Shown piece by piece: positions 44,878 to 52,634 of a DNA stretch of 64,000 nucleotides. The DNA is from CAZSHG01 sp964606695 [NCBI: uncultured bacterium] (GTDB lineage: Bacteria > UBP14 > UBA6098). The notes below the pieces were generated by a model, which worked only from the letters and a program-made list of their open reading frames with translations, did not search any database and was not told where the DNA came from. Numbering within the stretch: position 1 is the stretch's first letter; each line of letters opens with the position of its first letter. The DNA lies in the NCBI GenBank assembly GCA_964606695.1, contig CAZSHG010000004.1:62001-126000 (forward strand). The letters run 5' to 3'. Made by a program: the position numbers and the translations under genes.

Positions 44878-46155
44878 ATGAAAGAAAATCACCGCAAAAC
44901 GGTTTTAGACAATGGGATTACTGTCCTATCGCTTCCTATGGCAGGCAGAGCCGGAGTTGCAGTCGGCGTCTGGCTGGATGTCGGTAGCAGAGACGATCCG
45001 CCCGGACGCGAGGGCATGGCTCATCTCGTCGAACATCTTATGTTTAAAGGCACCGAGAAACGGACATCACTGCAAATAGCTCGAGAACTCGAATATGTCG
45101 GTGGGAGCGGCGATGCCTACACCTCCCGTGAAGAAACCTGCTACTACGCCTATGTCCCCTCGCGTGAACTTCCTAAAGCACTGGATATTATCGGCGATAT
45201 GATAGCTCACTCACGCATCGACGAGGTCTCTTTCCAGCGAGAAAAAAGCATCGTCCTGGAGGAGATGGCGGAAGTTCAGGATTCGCCTCAGGAGATAGCG
45301 CAGGAGTATTTCCCCTCGATTCTGTTCGGCAATCATCCGCTTGGCCAATCGATATTGGGAAGCCCAGAAGGTGTGAAAGCAACTAAGCGGAACGATGTAA
45401 TCGACTTCATGAACGCCAATTATACCGCCGAAAAAACGTTAGTCGCGGCAGTTGGGAAAATCGAACATGGTGAACTCTGCGAACTCGCCGATAAATACAT
45501 AAATCTTCCAAAGGGCATTTCAACAACCTCTCAGCCCGCACCACCCCTAAAGCCGATAGGGGAAATCGGATTATTGAAAAAACCAGCCGCGCAGGTAAAT
45601 ATTATAATCGGCGGGAGACTTTTCCCTTTCAAAGACGAACTAAGATATCCCTTCGCAATACTCAATAAAATACTCGGGCAAGGGGCGTCGAGTTTGCTGT
45701 TTCAGAGGGTTCGCGAAGAAGCCGGTATCGGTTACGACGTCCATTCTTTCGACGAATATTTCAAAGATTCCGGCATGTGGGGCGTTTTTGGAGCTTTCGA
45801 ATCGAAATCGGTTATGAGTTTCCTCAATATTCTCAGATCGACTATGGATGAGATTAATGACGGTCTTATCGATGAACAAATTCTGCGCGATACTATTAAC
45901 GGGCTTTCCGGCAACGCGGTTCTCCAGAAAGATTCCATAAGCTCGATGCTGAACAGGCTCGCGGAAAACGAACTCCAATTAGGCCGATTTATCCCGGTAG
46001 AAGAGAGTATCAACAGGCTGAGAGAAGTAACGCCTGAACAGATTCGTGAACTCGCATCCGATTTATTCAACCCCATATCACTGGGCGGAATTGCAGTAGG
46101 GACTATACATCCAAAGGACTCGCCGAATTGGTTGAAATGGAAGGATATGGCATGA
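44878..46155 (+). CDS. M16-family zinc peptidase (processing-peptidase-like)
   Basis: 425 residues from ATG at 44878; an in-frame TTG at 44869 overlaps the -10 region. Zinc-binding HxxEH is in GMAHLVEHLMFKGTEKRTS with the distal Glu in VLEEMAEVQDSPQE. The C-terminal M16 domain has RVREEAGIGYDVHSFDEYFKDSG. Such cytosolic proteases resemble YmxG/MPP beta and degrade or process peptides. No signal peptide. It has its own close promoter and overlaps dut by 4 bp (ATGA). Confidence 0.94.
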   Translation: MKENHRKTVLDNGITVLSLPMAGRAGVAVGVWLDVGSRDDPPGREGMAHLVEHLMFKGTEKRTSLQIARELEYVGGSGDAYTSREETCYYAYVPSRELPKALDIIGDMIAHSRIDEVSFQREKSIVLEEMAEVQDSPQEIAQEYFPSILFGNHPLGQSILGSPEGVKATKRNDVIDFMNANYTAEKTLVAAVGKIEHGELCELADKYINLPKGISTTSQPAPPLKPIGEIGLLKKPAAQVNIIIGGRLFPFKDELRYPFAILNKILGQGASSLLFQRVREEAGIGYDVHSFDEYFKDSGMWGVFGAFESKSVMSFLNILRSTMDEINDGLIDEQILRDTINGLSGNAVLQKDSISSMLNRLAENELQLGRFIPVEESINRLREVTPEQIRELASDLFNPISLGGIAVGTIHPKDSPNWLKWKDMA

Positions 46156-46598
46156 CTATTGCGCCGATTGTCAGAGTTAAACTGCTTCGCGACTGCGCAT
46201 ATGCACCCGAATTCATGAGTGACGGCGCGGCTGGAGCGGATTTGAGAGCATGTTTGAATGAGAGTATCGTTCTCGAACCCGGGGAACGTGCGCTTGTTCC
46301 AACCGGGATTATAATCGAGATGCCGCCGGGTTACGAGGGGGAGATCCGCCCGAGGAGCGGGCTTGCTGTTCGATATGGAATTTCACTGGTCAACTCGCCA
46401 GGCACAATAGATTCCGACTATCGAGGCGAATTAAAGATTATTATGATTAATCATGGCTACGAATCTTACGAGATAAACAACGGCGACCGAATCGCGCAAC
46501 TTCTCATAAATAAAATCGAAAGACCGAGATTTGAAATCGTGGATGAATTGACAGACACAGAACGAGCGAGTGGCGGTTTCGGTAGTTCCGGAAAGTAG
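46152..46598 (+). CDS. dut: dUTP diphosphatase
   Basis: 148 residues from ATG at 46152 with AAGGA six bases upstream. All five trimeric-dUTPase motifs are visible: GAAGADLRA, RPRSGLAVRYG, SPGTIDSDYRGELKII, GDRIAQLLI, and the P-loop-like ERASGGFGSSGK at the C-terminus. It hydrolyses dUTP to dUMP, keeping uracil out of DNA and feeding thymidylate synthesis. It is nested between two peptidase genes with tight spacing. Confidence 0.97.
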   Translation: MTIAPIVRVKLLRDCAYAPEFMSDGAAGADLRACLNESIVLEPGERALVPTGIIIEMPPGYEGEIRPRSGLAVRYGISLVNSPGTIDSDYRGELKIIMINHGYESYEINNGDRIAQLLINKIERPRFEIVDELTDTERASGGFGSSGK

Positions 46599-46603
46599 GC
46601 AAA

Positions 46604-47824
46604 ATGTTAGAGACATTAAAAAAGATTGCCTTTGAAAGGGTCGGCGGAACGCCGGAGGAATTAGAAGCTTTTGAAATCCTTGCCGGTGAAGTCGGTAAAA
46701 GGGATGTGAAAACTCATATGGAGCCTTTCAAAGTGCGCACATTTCGACTCGGTGAGGGTTCGGTTGAAATTCTATCCGATCCACCTCAGAATTTCAAAGC
46801 CAATCCTATCGGCCTAACCGGTTCGGTGGACACGACGGCGGCGGCACGATATGTCGAAATCCCCAACCTCGATAATATGGACTCCGCAGAGGGTGAAATT
46901 TTGTTGCTCCATAAAAGAATGACCTACGATATCTACCGTAACCTGACTCGCCTGAAACCCGAAGCCTTCATCTTGATTAACGAACCCGGTAAAACCCCCG
47001 GCTATCCGATAGTTAAAGAGTCACTTATCGATGAATTCGGCAAAATTCCCGGCGCGGTTATGAGTTACGAGGCCGCGATAAAGGTGATTTCCGCAAAGGA
47101 TGAAAAAATCAGACTCAAACTCGAACAGAGCGATTTCGAAGGCACCAGCCACAACCTTATAGCCGAAATCCCCGGCGAAATCGAGGAGGAGATAATCGTA
47201 ATCGGCGCGCACGCGGACAGCGTGGCCAGCTCCCCCGGCGCTGTCGATAACGGCGCTGGATGCGTCGAATTGCTCGGTCTTATCGGCCATTTCGCAAAGG
47301 AGAAACCCCGCAGAACTTTGCGTTTCTGCTTCTTCGGAAGCGAGGAACTGGGATTGCTGGGAAGCCGCGAATATGTCCGCGCACACGAGGACGAACTGGA
47401 CAAAATCCGCCTGATGGTCAACCTGGACATGGGCGGCGATATTTTCGGCGAGGACAAGGCGATTGTCACCGGAGCCAACGAGCTCGCTAACTACATCGAC
47501 TCGCGCAATAAGCTGGTGGGCATGGGATTACGCGTTTCTCGAGGCACATACTCCAGCGACAATATGCCCTTCGCCCGTGAGGGCATCCCTGCGGTCAGTT
47601 TCGGCAGATCCGGCCTTGGCGCAAGCCTGGGCCATTCTCGTGACGACGACATGCGCAATGTCGATGAGGAATCCCTCCGCTCGATGGCAAATATCGCCCT
47701 CGCTTTCGTCAAGGAAATAGCCAACGCCCGCACTATCCCCTTCGAACGCACCGTCCCGGACGACATTATGGAGAAAATCGACGAATATTTCTACAATAAA
47801 ACCGGCGAGAAGAGGCAAAAGTGA
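46604..47824 (+). CDS. M28-family zinc aminopeptidase, cytoplasmic
   Basis: 406 residues, no signal peptide. Metal ligands: His/Asp in VIGAHADSV, Asp in AVDNGAGCVELLGL, Glu-Glu in CFFGSEELGLLGS, Asp in LVNLDMGGD-type strand (MVNLDMGGDIF), His in LGHSRDDDM. These fit the co-catalytic di-zinc M28 (leucyl or PSMA-like) exopeptidases. Residues ~60-190 contain the protease-associated-like insert. It overlaps the next gene by 4 bp (GTGA). Confidence 0.93.
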   Translation: MLETLKKIAFERVGGTPEELEAFEILAGEVGKRDVKTHMEPFKVRTFRLGEGSVEILSDPPQNFKANPIGLTGSVDTTAAARYVEIPNLDNMDSAEGEILLLHKRMTYDIYRNLTRLKPEAFILINEPGKTPGYPIVKESLIDEFGKIPGAVMSYEAAIKVISAKDEKIRLKLEQSDFEGTSHNLIAEIPGEIEEEIIVIGAHADSVASSPGAVDNGAGCVELLGLIGHFAKEKPRRTLRFCFFGSEELGLLGSREYVRAHEDELDKIRLMVNLDMGGDIFGEDKAIVTGANELANYIDSRNKLVGMGLRVSRGTYSSDNMPFAREGIPAVSFGRSGLGASLGHSRDDDMRNVDEESLRSMANIALAFVKEIANARTIPFERTVPDDIMEKIDEYFYNKTGEKRQK

Positions 47825-49419
47825 GATTCACGCCATATATAATTGCACTGGTCATATCCTCGACTCTATTCGGTATCGTCTGCGGACTGCCGGAAATCGC
47901 CAGGCGACGCGCACCTTTGATGATGCCCCGCCCTACTTCTCTGCTATATTTTTACGACTCACCGGATAGCAATTTCAGAATATGGTATAATCCCAAATCC
48001 GAGGACGAGGTAAACGGCATAGACGCTACCGATTGCGATGCCAGCGGTTACCCGGACTGGGTGGAACATGCCGGACAATATCTCGAAAAAACCCGTGCTT
48101 ATTTAGTCGATACCCTCGGCGCGAGACCGCCTATCCCCGATTCGGGACGTGGCGGGGACGACAAAACCGACGTATATTTCGTCAACCTCGGATCCAGTCT
48201 ATACGGCATGACTTACACCGACGGCACTCTCCCGGACGGCACGGCGTCGGCCTTCGTGGAAATAGAAAACGATTTCGCGGGACACACCGAATATGCCGGA
48301 AGAGAAACCGATGCTCTGGCGGTAACATGCGCACACGAATTCTTCCATACCATTCATTTCGCATATACCACCGAAATGAGCAATGTCTGGTGGATGGAAG
48401 CCACGGCGGTCTGGTCGGAAGAACAGAATTTCCCGGAAATTAACGACTATCTGAACTACCTCGATTATTTTCAGGACTACCCCTCAACCGCCCTCAACGA
48501 CGACACGCCATCGGGTAGGATTTACGGCACAGTGTTGCTCCCGATATTTATCGGAATGAACTACGGCGAACGCGCCGTTATCGATATCTGGGAACGTGTT
48601 TTCGACATGAACATCTATCAGGCTCTGGAAGACTGGGCGGATTCCGTAGGCGTAAATCTGAACGACTTTTACGGCGAATTTGCGCGATGGAATTTTTTCG
48701 TTGGCGATAATTATCGCGGGTGGGGCTACGATGACGCTGAGATAATGCCCGAACCCGCGATAGTCGATACTCATAATATCCCCGAAACATTGCCCGGTGC
48801 AGGTGCCGCAACTTATATTGATCTTTCAATCTTCCTGGATGATTGGGGCGAAGATTACACTGGCGGTTTCTGGGTTGAACTTTCAGGCGGCGACAGCGTA
48901 GGTGCCCTTATGGTAGGGCTTCCGCCCGCCGAAAATTCCGATACACCTGACACAAATGTCAATATTCTGAACGTCCCGGACACTATACCGGGAATATGGC
49001 GTTACGATGCCGTCGTTGCATCGATTGGACATGTGAAAAGCCAGTTTATCGTCCCGGCACACCTCGGCGACCTTCTTACCGGCCCGGCGACTTCGGCAAA
49101 GGTCGAGAGATTCCATAGCATCGAAGAGCCACCTTATCCAAATCCTTTCTACTACGGCGGCGAAAGCGAATATGTCTATTTCCCTTACAGCCTCACCGAA
49201 AACAGCGACATCGCCCTTTATGTCTGGACATCCGCCGGAGACCTTGTATATTATATGGAAAACGCAACCAGCCGGGGGCTTCATCTCACAACAAGCGGCT
49301 CCCTGGGTTGGCAACCGCGAAATATGCACGGAGAAAGACTCGCAACCGGTGTTTACGTCTATCGACTCGCAGTCGAAACCGACGAATACATCGGGAAAAT
49401 ATCGATAATAAATCCATAA
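47821..49419 (+). CDS. Secreted putative zinc metalloprotease with sorting domain (MXAN_6640-like)
   Basis: 532 residues from GTG at 47821, overlapping the M28 stop. Signal peptide (YIIALVISSTLFGIVCG). The HExxH site is CAHEFFHTIHFAY (~178), followed 16-20 residues later by WWMEATAVWSEEQ, where Glu is the likely third ligand (gluzincin pattern). A calcium-like DATDCDASGYPDWVEHAGQYLE repeat lies near ~62. The layout matches the MXAN_6640 family of putative metalloproteases. The tail (PPYPNPFYYGGESEYVYF, GVYVYRLAVET, ISIINP) is sorting-like, so it is probably exported to the surface. Confidence 0.87.
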   Translation: MRFTPYIIALVISSTLFGIVCGLPEIARRRAPLMMPRPTSLLYFYDSPDSNFRIWYNPKSEDEVNGIDATDCDASGYPDWVEHAGQYLEKTRAYLVDTLGARPPIPDSGRGGDDKTDVYFVNLGSSLYGMTYTDGTLPDGTASAFVEIENDFAGHTEYAGRETDALAVTCAHEFFHTIHFAYTTEMSNVWWMEATAVWSEEQNFPEINDYLNYLDYFQDYPSTALNDDTPSGRIYGTVLLPIFIGMNYGERAVIDIWERVFDMNIYQALEDWADSVGVNLNDFYGEFARWNFFVGDNYRGWGYDDAEIMPEPAIVDTHNIPETLPGAGAATYIDLSIFLDDWGEDYTGGFWVELSGGDSVGALMVGLPPAENSDTPDTNVNILNVPDTIPGIWRYDAVVASIGHVKSQFIVPAHLGDLLTGPATSAKVERFHSIEEPPYPNPFYYGGESEYVYFPYSLTENSDIALYVWTSAGDLVYYMENATSRGLHLTTSGSLGWQPRNMHGERLATGVYVYRLAVETDEYIGKISIINP

Positions 49420-49429
49420 CGGAGGAAAT

Positions 49430-50464
49430 ATGAACTGGAAACTTCTGGAAGAGCTTTGTAATACCCCCGGAGTCCCCGGGCACGAGCGCAAGGTGGCCGA
49501 GATTTTCAAGCGCGAAGCCGAGGGGATCGCGGTGGAATCGTGGTTCGATAACGTCGGCAACTGCATAGTGCACGTCGGCGGGGAAGGCCCGGTAGTGGCG
49601 CTGGACGCCCACACCGACGAGGTCGGTTTCATCGTCTCGCACGTCGATGACGAGGGCTTCATTCGCGTGGTCCCGCTGGGGGGCATCGACCCGCGAGTTT
49701 TTTACGCGCAACGCGTCGTCGTCCACGGCACCGAGGATTTGCCGGGCGTTGTAGGCGCGGTTCCGCCGCATCTTCTGAACAAAAACGCCGACCGCGACAA
49801 GGCAGTGCCCATCGAGGACGCCTTCATCGACCTGGGCCTCCCCGGGGATAAGGTCAAACAGAAAGTCCGCATAGGGGACGTGGTCACCTTCGACAGCAAG
49901 TTCGAGGATTTAGGGGACGTGGTCATCGGGAAGGCGTTCGACGACCGGCTGGGCCTGTTCGTCATCCTCGAGGCTATTAAAAAAGCTAAGAAAATCGCCT
50001 GCGACCTCTATCTGGTGGCGACGGTTCAGGAGGAACGCGGCCTCCGGGGCGCGACCTGCGCGGCTTTCACCGTCAACCCGGACATCGCCATCGCACTGGA
50101 GGGGACTTTTGCGAACGACCTGCCGGGAGTGCCTTCGCACAAGCGGCTGGCCACGCAGAACAAGGGCGCAGAACTCCGCATCACCGACCGCGCCGTCATA
50201 GCCGACCGCGCGCTGGTGGACTACCTGGCGGAAATCGCCGACGGCGGCGGCATCGACCACCAGTTCGTGGTGAAAAACGCCGGCACCACCAACGCCACCG
50301 CCATCGAGCTTGCCTCCGGAGGCACCCGCGTGGCGGCAATCTCCGCGCCGGTGCGATATATTCACAGCCCCATCGGCATGGTCAACAAGCACGACATCGA
50401 ATGCCAGATAGACCTCCTGGCGAAATACCTGGAAGTCGCCGACAAAACCCCGCCGCGGCGGTAG
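49430..50464 (+). CDS. M42-family metallopeptidase (FrvX/TET-like aminopeptidase)
   Basis: 344 residues; GGAGG before the ATG. M42 motifs: VALDAHTDEVGFIVSHVDD (His ligand), VGAVPPHLL, GKAFDDRLG (bridging Asp), TVQEERGLRGA (catalytic Glu-Glu), and IHSPIGMVNKHDIE at the end. These enzymes form large cytosolic tetrahedral aminopeptidase particles. GC content and codon use are visibly higher than in the genes on either side. The last ~70 bp and the terminator are repeated exactly at 51435-51565. Confidence 0.94.
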   Translation: MNWKLLEELCNTPGVPGHERKVAEIFKREAEGIAVESWFDNVGNCIVHVGGEGPVVALDAHTDEVGFIVSHVDDEGFIRVVPLGGIDPRVFYAQRVVVHGTEDLPGVVGAVPPHLLNKNADRDKAVPIEDAFIDLGLPGDKVKQKVRIGDVVTFDSKFEDLGDVVIGKAFDDRLGLFVILEAIKKAKKIACDLYLVATVQEERGLRGATCAAFTVNPDIAIALEGTFANDLPGVPSHKRLATQNKGAELRITDRAVIADRALVDYLAEIADGGGIDHQFVVKNAGTTNATAIELASGGTRVAAISAPVRYIHSPIGMVNKHDIECQIDLLAKYLEVADKTPPRR

Positions 50465-50522
50465 TTACGCTACCCCTAAAAATTTCCCCCGGCTCCCGCG
50501 CTCCGCGTGGGGGCCTTTTTTA
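50392..50522 (+). repeat. 131-bp direct repeat, left copy
   Basis: Covers the last 73 bp of the M42 gene and its terminator. It is identical base for base to 51435-51565 (offset 1043). The copies bracket the toxin-antitoxin pair. Confidence 0.95.
50491..50521 (+). terminator. Rho-independent terminator of the M42 gene
   Basis: GGCTCCCGCG pairs with CGTGGGGGCC-type sequence (10 bp with one bulge) around a CTCCG loop, followed by six T. It lies 27 bp after the stop codon. Confidence 0.85.
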
Positions 50523-50593
50523 TGCTCGTATTCTTCTTTTCGAGATAGTAATCTGTTTACTGGAGGAGCGAAATGCACATAACAACGGGGAAA

Positions 50594-50619
50594 AGGGGCG
50601 ATCACAAGGAATCGCCCCT
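50594..50619 (+). repeat. Palindromic repeat, GGGGCGAT type
   Basis: AGGGGCGAT and ATCGCCCCT form a perfect 9-bp stem with an 8-nt loop, followed by ACGG. It shares the CCCCTACG edge with the 30-bp palindrome at 57685-57714, so both probably belong to one dispersed REP-like family. Confidence 0.7.
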
Positions 50620-50717
50620 ACGGTTCGCACGAAGCGTCTTATCCGGTCGCGAATCCACCGGAGGTGGTTGAGCACAAACGGCTGCGGCCCTGCCGCCGGC
50701 TGGCTGGAAATTGAATC

Positions 50718-50745
50718 TTGACAGAGCTGAGAACAACGCTAAATT
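50718..50745 (+). promoter_or_regulatory. Promoter of the MNT/HEPN pair
   Basis: Perfect TTGACA (50718-50723), 16-bp spacer, TAAATT (50740-50745). The predicted start is about three bases before the ATG at 50755, which has no ribosome-binding site. Confidence 0.55.
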
Positions 50746-50754
50746 ATTATTAAG

Positions 50755-51051
50755 ATGAAAAATAAGGAACAAATAAAATCTCTGATCTCGGCAAACCTGG
50801 CGACAATCAAAAAGCGGTTTGGCGTTTCCTCCATCGGCGTGTTCGGATCTTATGTTCGCGGCGAACAGACCGAAAACAGCGACCTCGATATAATTGTCGT
50901 TTTCGAGCCGGGACACAACGACCTGTTCAATTATTCCCGCCTGAAGACCTATCTTGAGGAATTATTCGGTCTGGAGATCGATCTGGTAATTCAAAACGGC
51001 ATTAAGCAAGAACTTCGGGATAACATACTCGGAGAGGTTCAATATGCCTGA
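50755..51051 (+). CDS. mntA: MNT-type nucleotidyltransferase antitoxin (MntA)
   Basis: 98 residues, typical for minimal nucleotidyltransferases. The active site is GVFGSYVRGEQTENSDLDIIVVF (GSYxRG...SDxD), the variant found in MntA antitoxins that AMPylate their HEPN partner, rather than GSRARG. The gene overlaps the HEPN gene by 8 bp, the usual arrangement. It has no ribosome site and its promoter abuts the ATG. Both genes lie inside the 131-bp direct repeats. Confidence 0.92.
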   Translation: MKNKEQIKSLISANLATIKKRFGVSSIGVFGSYVRGEQTENSDLDIIVVFEPGHNDLFNYSRLKTYLEELFGLEIDLVIQNGIKQELRDNILGEVQYA

Positions 51052-51397
51052 CAGCAGGAGAACCGACCTCCATTTTATTGAAGACATCCTGGTTGCGATT
51101 GAGAAGATCGAGCGCTATGTTGGGGATATGGATTTCGAGAGTTTCGACGCTAACGATATGGCCAAAGACGCGATTATAAGGAATTTTGAGGTGATCGGGG
51201 AAGCGGCGCGGAATATTTCGGATGAGATGCGCGCCAGATATCCTTTTGCCGAGTGGAAAGAGATGACCTCCTTTCGGAATGTTCTTATTCACGGCTATTT
51301 CACCCTGAGCACCGAGACGATCTGGGATACGGTAAAAAAGAACCTCGAACCGCTGAAAGCCCACCTGTTAGAGATTAAAAAGGCCGAAACAAGATGA
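51044..51397 (+). CDS. hepT: HEPN ribonuclease toxin (HepT, DUF86)
   Basis: 117 residues; GAGAGG before the ATG. An all-helical DUF86 protein with the HEPN motif RNVLIHGY (RX4HXY) near residue 86; the Tyr is the known AMPylation site and Arg/His are catalytic. Preceding ERYVGDMDFESFDANDMAKDA and NFEVIGEAARNISDEMR match the family. HepT cleaves tRNA or other RNA and is inactivated by MntA. This is a complete type VII toxin-antitoxin module. Confidence 0.93.
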   Translation: MPDSRRTDLHFIEDILVAIEKIERYVGDMDFESFDANDMAKDAIIRNFEVIGEAARNISDEMRARYPFAEWKEMTSFRNVLIHGYFTLSTETIWDTVKKNLEPLKAHLLEIKKAETR

Positions 51398-51434
51398 CCA
51401 TATAACCCGGCGACGCCCAATTCGCCGACGGCGG

Positions 51435-51565
51435 CGACATCGAATGCCAGATAGACCTCCTGGCGAAATACCTGGAAGTCGCCGACAAAACCCCGCCGCG
51501 GCGGTAGTTACGCTACCCCTAAAAATTTCCCCCGGCTCCCGCGCTCCGCGTGGGGGCCTTTTTTA
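51435..51565 (+). repeat. 131-bp direct repeat, right copy
   Basis: Exact copy of 50392-50522, including a 73-bp fragment of the M42 3' end, its stop codon and the terminator. The bases before it (51410-51434) also resemble an M42 segment near 50233-50250 (GCCGACGGCGGCG). Confidence 0.95.
51534..51564 (+). terminator. Second copy of the M42 terminator
   Basis: Identical to 50491-50521 and located after hepT, where it can end the toxin-antitoxin transcript. Confidence 0.8.
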
Positions 51566-51615
51566 ATTCTTGCACTCAATACCACTATGCTGTATTTTGT
51601 TTTCAGGAGGCCATC

Positions 51616-52512
51616 ATGCACATCACAATCGAACAAAACAAAGTCATCGTCAACCTCGACGAAAACGAGTTCCCAGCCTTCGAGGCGATGTTTCGGAACC
51701 TCGAACTGGACAAATTCGTCCAATGCGATTTTCGGGATTTCGATTTCGGGGATTACGGATCGAAGCGAAAGCTCCTGCCTATGCACCTATGCCGAACAAT
51801 CGGCGAGGCGAACCTTGGAAGCGACCCCTTCGCAACCGTGTCGCTCTATCCCTTCTGGAAACACGGTTTTGCTTTTGGGGCGGATGATAACCTGATAATC
51901 GCGCCGGGAGTGGAGGACCCACACAAGAAAGCCGTTGCCGCGGACGAGTTCGGCATGGGCTTCTGTTGCTGGGCGATGGAGGAGCTGTTCAACTGCGACA
52001 CCTGGGCGGACTGTTCCGCGCTGATAAAGATGGGCGCGGTGTTTCCGGTGGGAACGAAACGCCCGGATTTCGTATGCACCCTCCCCGACGGCTCCCTCGG
52101 CGTGTTCGAGGCGAAGGGCACGACCGGCACGGCGGGCAACCTCGCGCTAAGTCAGGGCAAAATCCAGACTCAGGGCATAACCGCAGACGACCCAATCTCC
52201 CTGCGCGTGGTTGTAGGATGCGCTCTCGGCGGCGACACCACGCGAATAGTTCTCCTCGACCCGCCCCCCTCGACTCCCCTCGGGGACCGGCCCTCGAACG
52301 GAGAACGGGACGAAAGGTCGTTGAGCGGAGCCGAAACGAACGGTGTGAAAACCAACCTGACCGCCGACCTCGTAAAACGCGCGGCGAAAGGGATGCGCAC
52401 CCAGACCCAGACGCTGCAAACCGTATTCCGCTCCCCCACCGCCGAACTCAACCTCAAACGCAAGGATTACAAAGACGACAAAGGCCACGGCTGGCTGGAG
52501 ATTAATCGATAA
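51616..52512 (+). CDS. Putative PD-(D/E)XK-nuclease-like protein
   Basis: 298 residues from ATG at 51616 with AGGAGG upstream. The central part has a PD-(D/E)XK-like arrangement: RPDFVCTLPDGSLGVFEAKG (Asp near 157, Glu-Ala-Lys near 170), then a Gly/Thr-rich loop and a strand LRVVVGCALGG. The N-terminal 60 residues form a separate alpha/beta region. Residues ~217-241 are encoded by an imperfect palindromic repeat (52267-52339) that keeps the frame open. Not a family I can name; nuclease activity is inferred from the motif. It follows the toxin-antitoxin module and precedes a methylase/nuclease pair. Confidence 0.75.
   Translation: MHITIEQNKVIVNLDENEFPAFEAMFRNLELDKFVQCDFRDFDFGDYGSKRKLLPMHLCRTIGEANLGSDPFATVSLYPFWKHGFAFGADDNLIIAPGVEDPHKKAVAADEFGMGFCCWAMEELFNCDTWADCSALIKMGAVFPVGTKRPDFVCTLPDGSLGVFEAKGTTGTAGNLALSQGKIQTQGITADDPISLRVVVGCALGGDTTRIVLLDPPPSTPLGDRPSNGERDERSLSGAETNGVKTNLTADLVKRAAKGMRTQTQTLQTVFRSPTAELNLKRKDYKDDKGHGWLEINR
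52267..52339 (+). repeat. Imperfect palindromic repeat inside a coding region
   Basis: CCCTCGACTCCCCTCGGGGACC (52267-52288) is an imperfect inverted match to GGTCGTTGAGCGGAGCCGAA (52316-52335). Both arms resemble the widespread GGTCCCTGAGCGGAGTCGAA-type dispersed repeats. Translated, it gives a polar, Pro/Gly/Ser-rich insert. Confidence 0.65.
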
Positions 52513-52572
52513 ACAATGGTATGTTAATAGCTTCGATGAGAATGGATTAAATATATAAACTTCATAAACAGC

Positions 52573-52601
52573 TTGACATTTGTTTTTAAGGAAAGTAACT
52601 T
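52573..52601 (+). promoter_or_regulatory. Possible promoter of the methylase/nuclease pair
   Basis: TTGACA (52573-52578), 17-bp spacer, TAACTT (52596-52601, only partly consensus), 34 bp before the ATG at 52635. Confidence 0.4.
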
Positions 52602-52634
52602 TGAATTAAGTTGGTTCCAAAAGGGGTTTTCCAA

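Noticed and set aside
50392-51565. Insertion sequence or composite transposon carrying the toxin-antitoxin pair
   Set aside because: No transposase or integrase, and the repeats are M42 gene sequence plus terminator rather than terminal inverted repeats.
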